Assembly (NCBI GenBank): GCA_017404665.1
Contig: JAFRBX010000028.1
Location: 1 to 36,634, forward strand
Direction of reading: 5' to 3'
DNA: 36,634 nucleotides
Origin: Ruminococcus sp.
Lineage (GTDB): Bacteria; Bacillota; Clostridia; Oscillospirales; Acutalibacteraceae
In this document: positions 24,821 through 34,326 of the stretch, in pieces
Layout of the letters: every line of letters begins with the position of its first letter
Position numbering within the stretch: position 1 is the stretch's first letter
Program-made: the position numbers and the translations under genes
The notes under the pieces: generated by a model
Told to the model about the DNA's origin: nothing
The model's input: only the letters and a program-made list of their open reading frames with translations
The model's database searches: none

Positions 24821-24880
24821 CAGAAACAGAAACAGAAGCAGAGACAGAAACAGAAACAGATACAGATACAGAAACAGATG
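24821..24880. repeat. Hexanucleotide microsatellite (CAGAAA/CAGATA)
   Basis: Ten consecutive 6-bp units. Five read CAGAAA, two CAGATA, and single units CAGAAG, CAGAGA and CAGATG. On the minus strand this gives a TTTCTG/TATCTG pyrimidine-rich array in the 3' region of the purine operon. Frames through it encode only Ser-Val or Cys-Phe runs and are not genes. Confidence 0.9.
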
Positions 24881-24882
24881 CC

Positions 24883-24916
24883 AAAGCGCAGGGCGCTTTT
24901 GTCAGGCAAGCCTGAC
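24883..24916. other. Two adjacent hairpins after purL
   Basis: AAAGCGC-AGG-GCGCTTT (24884-24900 region) is followed directly by the palindrome GTCAGGC-AA-GCCTGAC (24901-24916). They lie 50 bases after the purL stop, between it and the microsatellite, and may stop exonucleases at the 3' end of the mRNA. Confidence 0.45.
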
Positions 24917-24963
24917 GAGATATATATGCTCTTGTCTGATCGCTATGCTCTTGTGTTTGGTTA

Positions 24964-27900
24964 TCAGCCCTTGAAATACTTGACAGCCGCCTCGAACATG
25001 CGGATATCGTAGTTACCGGGGACGTTCTTGTACAGGAAGCTGCCTTTGCGTTCACTGTGGCCCATCTTGCCGAAGACTCTGCCGTCGGGCGAGGTGATGC
25101 CCTCGATCGCGTAAACAGAGTTGTTCGGGTTGAAGTGTACGTCGCCGGTCGCATTGCCCTGCAGATCGACGTACTGGGTCGCAATTTGACCGTTTTCAGC
25201 AAGTTTCTTGATCAGTTCTTCGCTTGCGAGGAATCGTCCTTCACCGTGGGAGATCGGGACGCTGTAGACGTCGCCGACGTTAGTCAGACTCAGCCACGGG
25301 CTCATATTCGACGCTATGCGCGTATGTACGATCCTGCTTTGATGCCGCGCGATCGTATTATAGGTCAGGGTCGGGCAGCTCTCGTCGGTATCGATGATCC
25401 TGCCGTAGGGCACCAACCCTAGTTTTATCAAGGCTTGGAAGCCGTTGCAGATGCCGCACATCAGACCGCCGCGGTTGTCGAGCAGGTCGGTGACGCCCTC
25501 CTTGACCGCCGCGTTGCGGAAGAAGGCGGTGATGAACTTTGCGGAGCCGTCGGGCTCGTCGCCGCCCGAGAAGCCGCCGGGGATGAATACCATCTGGGCA
25601 GTCTTTAACTCACGGGCGAATTTTTCTACGCTTTCCTGAATACCGGCAGAGCTGAGGTTATTGATGACGATGATCTCGGGATCGGCGCCCGCGTCAGCCA
25701 TCGCCTTGGCGGAGTCATACTCGCAGTTGGTACCCGGGAAAGCGGGGATCAGAACCTTGGGTTTAGCCGGCGCGCCGGTTTTTCTTCTCTGCCCCTCATG
25801 AGAAGCAGATGAATTATCGTAGGAGAAGGTTTCTACGGGAGCCTTGGTATCAGGGATATTGCAGGAGTACACGCCCTCTAATTTATCTTCATATACATTT
25901 AATATATCATTTTCGGAAACGCTCTCGCCGCCATAGGTGAACATGCCGTCGTCGGTGACGGTACCGATCAGCGTACCATCTATTTCTGCGTTCGTCTCCA
26001 GCAGGAAGGAGCCGTAGCAGTAGCCGAAGAGCTTTTCGACAGGGATATCGGCGTTGAAGTCAAAGCCGAAGCCGTTGCCGAACGCGGACTTCATCACCGC
26101 CTCGGCGATACCGCCGATCGTGGGCGTATACGCCGCGCATACCTTGCCCGCGCGCATGAGGTCGGTGACCTTGTTGTACAGGGCGATCAGGCTCTTTGTG
26201 ACAGGCAGACCGTTTTCGTCAACCTCGGGAGACAGCCAATACACCTTGTGACCTGCCGCCTTGAACTCGGGAGAAATGATGTTTGGCGCCTTGTCGGTGG
26301 TGACGGCAAAGGAAACCAGCGTCGGGGGAACGTCTAAATCCTCGAAGCTGCCGGACATGCTGTCCTTGCCGCCGATGGAGCCGATACCGAGGTCCATCTG
26401 CGCCTTGAACGCGCCGAGCAGTGCCGCGAGCGGCTTGCCCCAGCGCTTGCCGTCGGCGCCGGGCTTTTCGAAGTATTCTTGGAACGTGAGATATACATCC
26501 TCAAAGGATGCGCCGGTCGCGATCAGCTTGCTGACCGATTCCACGACTGCCAGATACGCGCCGTGGTAAGGGCTTTTCTCGGTGATCAGCGGGTTATAGC
26601 CCCACGCCATCAGGGAAACGGTGTCGGTATGCTTCTTCTCGACAGATACCTTCTGTACCATCGCTTGAATCGGCGTGAGCTGATATTTGCCGCCGAAGGG
26701 CATCAGCACGGTACCCGCACCGATGGTGGAGTCGAAGCGCTCGGACAAACCGCGCTTTGAGCAAATATTGAGGTCGGACGCGAGGTCACGCATATTCTCG
26801 GCAAAAGTGCCGCTGATATCTTTATCAAAATTCTCGGGTTTGGCAGGGGTGATGTCGATGTGCTTCTCCGCGCCGTTAGAGTTCAGAAATTCGCGGGAGA
26901 TATCGACGATCTTGCTGCCGTTCCACGTCATGGTGAGGCGGGGTTCTGCCTTGACGACCGCTACGGGGCAGGCGTTGAGGTTCTCTTCCTTTGCAAGCGC
27001 TAAGAACGCGTCCACGTTCTCAGGCTCTACGACGACCGCCATACGCTCCTGTGACTCGGAGATCGCAAGCTCGGTGCCGTCGAGACCCTCATACTTCTTC
27101 GGTACGGCGTTGAGGTCGATATCGAGACCGTCAGCCAGCTCGCCGATCGCGACGGAGACGCCGCCCGCGCCGAAGTCGTTACAGCGTTTGATCATGCGGG
27201 TCGCCTGCTTGTTGCGGAACAGTCTCTGCAGTTTGCGCTCCTCGGGCGCGTTGCCCTTCTGGACCTCCGCGCCGCAGGTCTCGACCGAATGGGCGTTGTG
27301 CGCCTTGGACGAGCCTGTCGCGCCGCCGATACCGTCGCGTCCTGTCGCGCCGCCTAAGAGGATGACGACGTCGCCGGGAGCGGGGACTTCACGCCGGACG
27401 TTCTCTGCGGGAGCCGCGGCGATAACCGCGCCGATCTCCATGCGCTTCGCGGCATAGCCGGGATGATAAATTTCGTCAACGATACCGGTCGAAAGCCCTA
27501 TCTGGTTGCCGTAGGAGCTGTAGCCCGCGGCGGCAGTAGTGACGATCTTACGCTGGGGCAGCTTGCCCTCGATGGTCTCGGATACGGGGACGGTGGGATC
27601 AGCCGCGCCTGTCACGCGCATCGCGCCGTAGACATACGCTCTGCCTGACAGCGGGTCTCGGATCGCGCCGCCGATACAGGTCGCCGCGCCGCCGAACGGC
27701 TCGATCTCGGTCGGGTGGTTATGGGTCTCGTTCTTGAACAGCAGGAGCCACGGCTCAGACTTGCCGTCGACCTCAACGTCCATCTTGACGGTGCAGGCGT
27801 TGATCTCCTCGCTCTCGTCGAGCTTATCGAGCTTGCCGTCCTTTTTCAGCTGACGGACAGCAATGGTCGCGAGATCCATCAGGCAGATCGGCTTGGTTCG

Positions 27901-28671
27901 GCCTAAGCCCTTGCGAACGGAAATATACTCGTCATATGCCGCCTGCAGCAGCGCGTCCTCGAACTTCACACTGTCGATGGTGGTCAGGAAGGTGGTGTGG
28001 CGGCAGTGATCCGACCAGTAGGTGTCGATCATGCGGATCTCGGTGATGGTGGGATCGCGGTGCTCCGACTGAAAATACTGCTGACAGAACGCGATATCGT
28101 CCGCGTCCATCGCAAGACCGTATTCCGCGACGAAATCCTCCAGACCCTTTCTGTCGAGGGCGTTGAAGCCCTCTAAGGTCTTGACGGTGGTCGGGATCTC
28201 ATATTGTACCGCGAGAGTCTCGGGCTTCGTGAGAGCCGCTTCACGCGCCTCGACGGGGTTAATGACATATTTTTTGATCTCGGCGATCTCGCTGTCGGTC
28301 AGGTCGCCGTACAGGATGTAGACCTTTGCCGAGCGGATGATCGGGCGGTCGCCCTGCGAGATGATCTGGATGCACTGGGCGGCGGAATCCGCGCGCTGGT
28401 CAAACTGACCGGGCAAAAACTCCACCGCAAAAACGCGCGCGTTTTTTTCTATCTCTATCTCAGGCACTGCGATATCGAGCTGCGGCTCCGAGAATACCGC
28501 CTTCACCGCGTAGTTGAACAGCTCCTCGCTGATATCCTCGGCGTCGTAGCGGTTGATGACGCGCACGTCGCGAAGCGATTTGATCGACAGCAGCTCGTTG
28601 ATCTCGGACAGCAGGGCTTTCGCCTCGTTCTGCAGTCCCTCTCGTTTTTCTACATAGATTCTGTATACCAT
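24964..28671 (-). CDS. purL: Phosphoribosylformylglycinamidine synthase, single-chain
   Basis: The 1235-residue enzyme converts FGAR, ATP and glutamine to FGAM. It is the large one-chain Clostridia/Streptococcus type. It has an N-terminal PurS-like part (about 1-160), two AIR-synthase-like ATP-binding halves with 'TYWSDHCRHTTF', 'TETHNHPT'-type (here NETHNHPTEIEPFGGAAT) and 'GGKDSMSGSF', and a C-terminal glutaminase from about residue 971. The nucleophile is Cys1075 in GICNGFQ, with His1142 and Glu1144 in 'SHGEG'. GGAGGT lies six bases before the ATG. It is the last gene of the purine cluster, separated from purD by 376 repeat-rich bases. Confidence 0.96.
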   Translation of the reverse strand: MVYRIYVEKREGLQNEAKALLSEINELLSIKSLRDVRVINRYDAEDISEELFNYAVKAVFSEPQLDIAVPEIEIEKNARVFAVEFLPGQFDQRADSAAQCIQIISQGDRPIIRSAKVYILYGDLTDSEIAEIKKYVINPVEAREAALTKPETLAVQYEIPTTVKTLEGFNALDRKGLEDFVAEYGLAMDADDIAFCQQYFQSEHRDPTITEIRMIDTYWSDHCRHTTFLTTIDSVKFEDALLQAAYDEYISVRKGLGRTKPICLMDLATIAVRQLKKDGKLDKLDESEEINACTVKMDVEVDGKSEPWLLLFKNETHNHPTEIEPFGGAATCIGGAIRDPLSGRAYVYGAMRVTGAADPTVPVSETIEGKLPQRKIVTTAAAGYSSYGNQIGLSTGIVDEIYHPGYAAKRMEIGAVIAAAPAENVRREVPAPGDVVILLGGATGRDGIGGATGSSKAHNAHSVETCGAEVQKGNAPEERKLQRLFRNKQATRMIKRCNDFGAGGVSVAIGELADGLDIDLNAVPKKYEGLDGTELAISESQERMAVVVEPENVDAFLALAKEENLNACPVAVVKAEPRLTMTWNGSKIVDISREFLNSNGAEKHIDITPAKPENFDKDISGTFAENMRDLASDLNICSKRGLSERFDSTIGAGTVLMPFGGKYQLTPIQAMVQKVSVEKKHTDTVSLMAWGYNPLITEKSPYHGAYLAVVESVSKLIATGASFEDVYLTFQEYFEKPGADGKRWGKPLAALLGAFKAQMDLGIGSIGGKDSMSGSFEDLDVPPTLVSFAVTTDKAPNIISPEFKAAGHKVYWLSPEVDENGLPVTKSLIALYNKVTDLMRAGKVCAAYTPTIGGIAEAVMKSAFGNGFGFDFNADIPVEKLFGYCYGSFLLETNAEIDGTLIGTVTDDGMFTYGGESVSENDILNVYEDKLEGVYSCNIPDTKAPVETFSYDNSSASHEGQRRKTGAPAKPKVLIPAFPGTNCEYDSAKAMADAGADPEIIVINNLSSAGIQESVEKFARELKTAQMVFIPGGFSGGDEPDGSAKFITAFFRNAAVKEGVTDLLDNRGGLMCGICNGFQALIKLGLVPYGRIIDTDESCPTLTYNTIARHQSRIVHTRIASNMSPWLSLTNVGDVYSVPISHGEGRFLASEELIKKLAENGQIATQYVDLQGNATGDVHFNPNNSVYAIEGITSPDGRVFGKMGHSERKGSFLYKNVPGNYDIRMFEAAVKYFKG

Positions 28672-28685
28672 TTATTTACCTCCAA

Positions 28686-29038
28686 CGTTTACACCGCCCC
28701 TTCTGACGGACACGCGTGTCACGGGGGATGCGTACCTTTACGACCCCCTCTGACGAGGGGGTACGCGAACAGTCGCTCAGACAGAGAATACCTTTTTGCT
28801 CGCGGGGGAGAGATAACGCAGCACTACTGTTTCAATCCGTTTTATGACTCAAGCCGTCGCGGAAATGTCATTACATGCGGTATTGAATCAAACGTTTCAA
28901 CCCTATTATATCGTTTCGTTATCTCTCCCCTGCCGATTTAGCCGACATTCTTTATCAAACGCTTCATTCGGCTGCCCCCTCGTCAGAGGAGGCTGATTCA
29001 CTTCTCGTTTCTCGGTGCGGGAGGGTCAAGACCCTCCC
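28686..29038. repeat. GC-rich repeat complex between purD and purL
   Basis: The 376-bp gap has no gene. Its outer parts carry CCCCTCTGACGAGG-type sequence, near 28692, 28743-28763 (perfect hairpin CCCCCTC-TGAC-GAGGGGG) and inverted at 28974-28993. Nested inside is a 17-bp inverted repeat (28802-28818 with 28917-28933, one mismatch) around a 98-base loop. At 29019-29038 GGGAGGGTC and GACCCTCCC form a perfect hairpin ten bases after the purD stop. The related motif ACCGCCCC-TCTGACG recurs at 36418. It looks like a MITE or nested small repeats. Confidence 0.65.
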
Positions 29039-29047
29039 CCTACACGA

Positions 29048-30313
<1,266 letters not shown>

Positions 30314-30345
30314 GTCATATCTCCTTATCAAAACACTTTTTAGGG

Positions 30346-30470
30346 AGATAACAGATAATAGATAACAGATAACAGTGAAGGGCGGGACACCCGCACCCGA
30401 ATCATATTATCATCTAAAACGCGAAGCGTTTCCCGAAACTGTTATCTGTTCTCTTTTCTCTGTTCTCTGA
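30346..30470 (-). repeat. Heptamer-armed palindromic element, copy 5
   Basis: 125 bp filling the purH-purD gap. Arm units are GAGATAA, CAGATAA, TAGATAA, CAGATAA, CAGTGAA on one side and TTATCTG, TTCTCTT, TTCTCTG, TTCTCTG on the other. Hairpins are GCGGG-aca-CCCGC and AAACGC-gaa-GCGTTT, with a short spacer. It ends one base from the purH stop codon. Confidence 0.85.
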
Positions 30471-30471
30471 T

Positions 30472-31656
30472 TTAATGGTGGAACAATCTCATACCGGTGA
30501 ACGCCATCGCGATGCCGTGCTTGTCGCAGCACTCGATGACCAGATCGTCACGGATGGAGCCGCCGGGCTCGGCGATGTACTTGACGCCGCTCTTGAAGGC
30601 TCTGTCGATGTTGTCGGCAAACGGGAAGAACGCGTCTGAGCCGAGCGATACGCCGTCGATGGTGTCGAGATAGGCGCGCTGCTCCTCGTCGGTGAAGGGA
30701 GCGGGCTGCTCGGTGAAGTACCTCTGCCAGCTGCCGTCGGCGGTGACGTCCTCTTCGTTCTTGTTGATATAGCCGTCGATGACGTTGTCGCGCTCGGGGC
30801 GCTTGAGGTCGTCGCGGAACGGCAGGCTGAGCACCTTGTCGCTCTGACGGAGGAACCATGTATCGGCCTTACTTCCGGCAAGACGGGTGCAGTGGATGCG
30901 GCTCTGCTGACCCGCGCCGACGCCGATCGCCTGACCGTCCACCGCGTAGCAGACGGAATTACTCTGGGTATATTTTAATGTGATCAGCGAGACGATCAGG
31001 TCGCGCACCGCAGACTCGGGGAGCTCCTTGTTCGCGGTGACGACGTTCGTCAGCAGTTCGCGGTTGATTTCAAAATTGTTGCGCCCCTGCTCAAAGGTGA
31101 CGCCGTAGACCTGCTTGTGCTCGACGGGATCGGGCACATAGTCAGGGTCGATCTTGACGATGTTGTAGTTGCCCTTGCGCTTGGACTTGAGGATTTCAAG
31201 AGCCTCGGGCTCGTAACCGGGAGCGATCACGCCGTCGGATACCTCGCGCTTGATCATCAGCGCGGTGGTGACGTCGCAGACGTCGGACAGCGCGACCCAG
31301 TCGCCGAAGGAGCACATGCGGTCGGTGCCGCGGGCACGGGCGTAGGCGCAGGCGAGCGGGCTGTCGTCCAGCCCCTCAATATCGTCGACGAAGCAGGCTT
31401 TCTTGAGCTTGTCGGACAGCGGGATACCGACAGCCGCCGAGGTGGGGCTGACGTGCTTGAACGAGGTGACAGCGGGGAGTCCCAGCGCTTCTTTCAGCTC
31501 CTTGACGAGCTGCCACGAGTTGAAGGCGTCGAGGAAGTTGATGTAGCCCGGTCTGCCGGAAAGGATCTCGATGGGCAGATCGGAACCGTCGTGCATAAAG
31601 ATTTTCGCGGGCTTCTGGTTAGGGTTACAGCCGTATTTTAACTCAAATTCTTTCAT
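30472..31656 (-). CDS. purH: AICAR transformylase, stand-alone (PurH formyltransferase part only)
   Basis: The 394-residue protein corresponds to the AICAR formyltransferase domain of PurH and catalyses AICAR to FAICAR with 10-formyl-THF. The catalytic Lys-His pair is 'SFKHVSPTSAA' (Lys67, His68). 'GVGAGQQSRIHCTRL' and the C-terminal 'AMAFTGMRLFHH' are family marks. The N-terminal IMP cyclohydrolase domain of ordinary bifunctional PurH is absent; that step is probably done by the adjacent PurO-like protein. I place the start at ATG 31656, seven bases after AGGAG; the ATG just before it is only four bases away. Confidence 0.9.
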   Translation of the reverse strand: MKEFELKYGCNPNQKPAKIFMHDGSDLPIEILSGRPGYINFLDAFNSWQLVKELKEALGLPAVTSFKHVSPTSAAVGIPLSDKLKKACFVDDIEGLDDSPLACAYARARGTDRMCSFGDWVALSDVCDVTTALMIKREVSDGVIAPGYEPEALEILKSKRKGNYNIVKIDPDYVPDPVEHKQVYGVTFEQGRNNFEINRELLTNVVTANKELPESAVRDLIVSLITLKYTQSNSVCYAVDGQAIGVGAGQQSRIHCTRLAGSKADTWFLRQSDKVLSLPFRDDLKRPERDNVIDGYINKNEEDVTADGSWQRYFTEQPAPFTDEEQRAYLDTIDGVSLGSDAFFPFADNIDRAFKSGVKYIAEPGGSIRDDLVIECCDKHGIAMAFTGMRLFHH

Positions 31657-31678
31657 CATATAACTCCTTTCATAACAG

Positions 31679-31818
31679 GCCCCCTTTCCTAAGGGGGCTG
31701 CCGCGTCAGCGGCTGGGGGTTGAAGCGCATTATAATAGATAACTCTTTCATGAAGAGATATGGATCTCACGTGACAACCCTCCGGCTCTTCGAGCCACCT
31801 CCCTTAGGAAAGGGAGGC
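31679..31818. repeat. MITE-like element with long imperfect terminal inverted repeats
   Basis: 140 bp between purO and purH. Each end carries CCCTTTCCTAAGGG-type sequence followed by a second small hairpin (GCCGC-GTCA-GCGGC on one side, GGCTC-TTC-GAGCC on the other) and GGGTTG. The ends are about 45-bp imperfect inverted repeats with mutually compensated stems. The interior is A/T-rich. The element stops two bases from the purO stop codon. Confidence 0.75.
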
Positions 31819-31820
31819 TA

Positions 31821-32540
31821 TTACACGTTCTTATTGATCAGACGGTTTTCTTCTTCGCCTGTTTCAAGATCGATGTATCTGACATACAAAGAGATCTTGT
31901 TGTTCTCATCGAGGGCGTTCCACAGCTTGTCGGTGAAAGCGTCGATATCATCGTCGATCTTAACACGCTCGGGCTCGCCTTGGAAGGTCGGGATCGGGTT
32001 GCCGTCGCAGACGTAGGTGTGGATGAAGTGACCCAGTCCCGCCTTGGACGGATAATCAAAGCCATAGCGCGCGCAGTCGCTCCCCTCCGGGTCGATCGAC
32101 TTGAGGATCGACATGCGGTAGGTGAAATCGCCGTCCTCAAAGGTCAGCATGCCGCTGATGCGGGGGGTCAGGTTGGGCGCGTCGGGCTCGAACTCACGCG
32201 CCGCCAGCGCGCGGTTGAAGGTCAGACCCTTCTGCAGGCCCTCATAGACGGTATCGGTCTGGTCGCCGTTGGTGACGATCAGGTTGTTTTCATACTCGCG
32301 GATCGCCGCGTAGATGATCAGCGACGGATCCTCGACCTTGGACGCGTCAAAGGGCTCGGTGAACACCGCGCCGTCGCGCTCAACAAAAACTCTGTTTCTC
32401 GAATTGGCGCTTCTGCCCATGATGAAATAGGCTGCCGCCGCTTTGGTGCCGTCGGGCGTTTTGCCAATGATGATACCTCTGCCCGGATAGGTGTTGCCGT
32501 CGAGCAGCTCTGCGACGTCGTTGATCTTATAGATGTTCAT
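31821..32540 (-). CDS. purO: PurO-type IMP cyclohydrolase
   Basis: The 239-residue protein resembles archaeal-type IMP cyclohydrolase PurO (Ntn-hydrolase-like fold), not the PurH N-terminal domain. It has the N-terminal 'YPGRGIIIGKTPDGTKAAAA', then 'FIMGRSANSRNRVF' and 'NLTPRISGML'. It would close the ring of FAICAR to give IMP. Its place next to the stand-alone AICAR transformylase supports this. I choose the ATG at 32540, six bases after GGGGA; an ATG two codons earlier touches the ribosome binding site. Confidence 0.85.
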   Translation of the reverse strand: MNIYKINDVAELLDGNTYPGRGIIIGKTPDGTKAAAAYFIMGRSANSRNRVFVERDGAVFTEPFDASKVEDPSLIIYAAIREYENNLIVTNGDQTDTVYEGLQKGLTFNRALAAREFEPDAPNLTPRISGMLTFEDGDFTYRMSILKSIDPEGSDCARYGFDYPSKAGLGHFIHTYVCDGNPIPTFQGEPERVKIDDDIDAFTDKLWNALDENNKISLYVRYIDLETGEEENRLINKNV

Positions 32541-32560
32541 ATACATTCCCCTTTATATTT

Positions 32561-32679
32561 AGATAATAGAGAACAGAGAATAGTTGATGGAGGGCTTTGC
32601 CCTCACCCAATACCTATTATCAATCAAAACGCGAAGCGTTTCCCTTCACTATTATCTTTTATCTATTATCTGTTATCTG
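32561..32679 (-). repeat. Heptamer-armed palindromic element, copy 6
   Basis: 119 bp between purN and purO. Arm units are AGATAAT, AGAGAAC, AGAGAAT on one side and TTCACTA, TTATCTT, TTATCTA, TTATCTG, TTATCTG on the other. The GC hairpin has changed to GAGGGC-aaa-GCCCTC (minus strand), with both sides altered together. The other is AAACGC-gaa-GCGTTT. The outermost unit encodes the last Arg codon and the TAA of purN. Confidence 0.85.
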
Positions 32680-33278
32680 GAAATGATTTCATAGGAAATC
32701 ATTTCCACCGCCTGCGGCAGGATGATCCACTCCGCCTGCTCCATCACGCGCCTTTGGAGTATTGCGGGCGTATCGCCGTCGAGTACCTCGACCGCCTTCT
32801 GGGCGATGATCTCTCCCCCGTCGGGGATCTCATTGACGAAGTGCACCGTCGCGCCGGTGACCTTCACGCCTTTTTTGAGAGCCGCTTCATGCACCTTCAA
32901 TCCATAGTAGCCCTGTCCGCAGAAGGACGGGATCAGGGACGGGTGGATGTTGATGATGCGGTGATCGTAACGCGAGGTGAATCGCTCTGACAAAATCGAC
33001 ATGAAGCCCGCGAGGACGATCAGGTCGATCTTGTTCTGATCGAGCGCGTCGATCAAGGCGTTTTCAAACGCTTCCTGCGATTTTAATTCTTTCTTAGAAA
33101 TATACTGCGCTCTGATGCCTGCCTTTTCGGCACGGGTCAAGGCGTAAGCGTTCTGGTTGTTGGAGATCACGAGAACGATCTCGCCGCTATGGATCACGCC
33201 GCTGCTTTCAGCGTCGATCAGGGCTTGAAGATTCGTGCCGCCGCCCGAAACGAGGACGGCTATCCTTGCTTTCAGCAT
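32673..33278 (-). CDS. purN: Phosphoribosylglycinamide formyltransferase
   Basis: The 201-residue enzyme formylates GAR using 10-formyl-THF. It begins with '[18 protein letters not shown]' and has the catalytic Asn and His in '[12 protein letters not shown]' and Asp in 'IPDGGEII'. It overlaps purM by seven bases (ATGCTGA). Its final codon and stop (AGA TAA) lie within the arm of repeat copy 6, so the C-terminus was probably reshaped by that insertion. Confidence 0.96.
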   Translation of the reverse strand: MLKARIAVLVSGGGTNLQALIDAESSGVIHSGEIVLVISNNQNAYALTRAEKAGIRAQYISKKELKSQEAFENALIDALDQNKIDLIVLAGFMSILSERFTSRYDHRIINIHPSLIPSFCGQGYYGLKVHEAALKKGVKVTGATVHFVNEIPDGGEIIAQKAVEVLDGDTPAILQRRVMEQAEWIILPQAVEMISYEIISR

Positions 33279-34321
33279 AACTCGATTTTCTCCTCGCCCT
33301 GCGCCTTGACGATCTCGCCGATGACGTAGGAGTCCTCGCCCTCGGCTTTGAGGATCGAAAGCGCCTCGTCAGCCTGAGCGGCGGGTACCACGATACTCAT
33401 ACCCACGCCCATGTTGAAGGTGTTGAACATGTCGTGCTCACTGATACCGCCCTTTTCCTGAATGAGTTGGAAGATCGGCAGGATGCGCACATCCTCTTTA
33501 TTAATTCTCGCACATAAGCCATCCGGTATCGAACGCGGGATGTTCTCATAGAAGCCGCCGCCGGTGATGTGGGAGATACCCTTGACCGTGACCCTTTCGA
33601 GCAGGGCTAAAACGGGCTTGACGTAGATCTTGGTCGGGGTGAGCAATGTCTCGCCGACGCTCCTGCCGCCGAGTGCCTCTACAGGCGTTTTGATGTCGGC
33701 GTTCTCGACGTCAAAGACCTTGCGCACCAGCGAGAAGCCGTTAGAATGTACGCCCGAGGACGGCAGGGCGATCACAACGTCGCCTGCTTCCATCGTCTTG
33801 TTGTCGATGATCCTGTCCTTATCGACCACGCCGGTGCTGTAGCCCGCGAGGTCGTACTCGTCCTCGGGATAGAAGCCGGGCATTTCGGCAGTCTCGCCGC
33901 CGATCAATGCGGCACCCGACTGCACACAGCCGTCGGCAACGCCCTTGACGATATCCGCGATACGTTCGGGCACGTTCTTGCCGCAGGCGATATAGTCGAG
34001 GAACAGCAGGGGCTTTGCACCGACGCAGACGATGTCGTTGACGCACATCGCCACACAGTCGATACCGACCGTATCGTGCTTATCCATTAAAAACGCTAAT
34101 TTCAGCTTGGTGCCGACGCCGTCGGTGCCGCTGACCAGTACAGGCTTTTGGATACCCGTCAGGTCAAGCTCAAAGAGCCCGCCGAAGCCGCCCACGTCGG
34201 AGCATACGCCCGCGGTCGCGGTGCGCGCGACGTGCTGTTTCATCAGCTCGACTGCCTTGTAGCCCGCGGTGATATCCACGCCTGCCGCGGCGTAAGCGTC
34301 GGATTTAGAATTGTTGATCAT
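33272..34321 (-). CDS. purM: Phosphoribosylformylglycinamidine cyclo-ligase
   Basis: The 349-residue enzyme makes AIR from FGAM. Marks are '[20 protein letters not shown]', '[14 protein letters not shown]' and '[11 protein letters not shown]'. The ATG at 34321 is supported by AGAGGAG eight bases upstream, which overlaps the purF stop codon. An upstream in-frame start lacks a ribosome binding site. It overlaps purN at its end. Confidence 0.96.
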   Translation of the reverse strand: MINNSKSDAYAAAGVDITAGYKAVELMKQHVARTATAGVCSDVGGFGGLFELDLTGIQKPVLVSGTDGVGTKLKLAFLMDKHDTVGIDCVAMCVNDIVCVGAKPLLFLDYIACGKNVPERIADIVKGVADGCVQSGAALIGGETAEMPGFYPEDEYDLAGYSTGVVDKDRIIDNKTMEAGDVVIALPSSGVHSNGFSLVRKVFDVENADIKTPVEALGGRSVGETLLTPTKIYVKPVLALLERVTVKGISHITGGGFYENIPRSIPDGLCARINKEDVRILPIFQLIQEKGGISEHDMFNTFNMGVGMSIVVPAAQADEALSILKAEGEDSYVIGEIVKAQGEEKIELC

Positions 34322-34326
34322 ATTGA

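Noticed and set aside
24577-24909. A reading frame rich in Cys-Phe or Ser-Val repeats
   Set aside because: It is the translation of the hexanucleotide microsatellite, without a ribosome binding site or protein-like composition.
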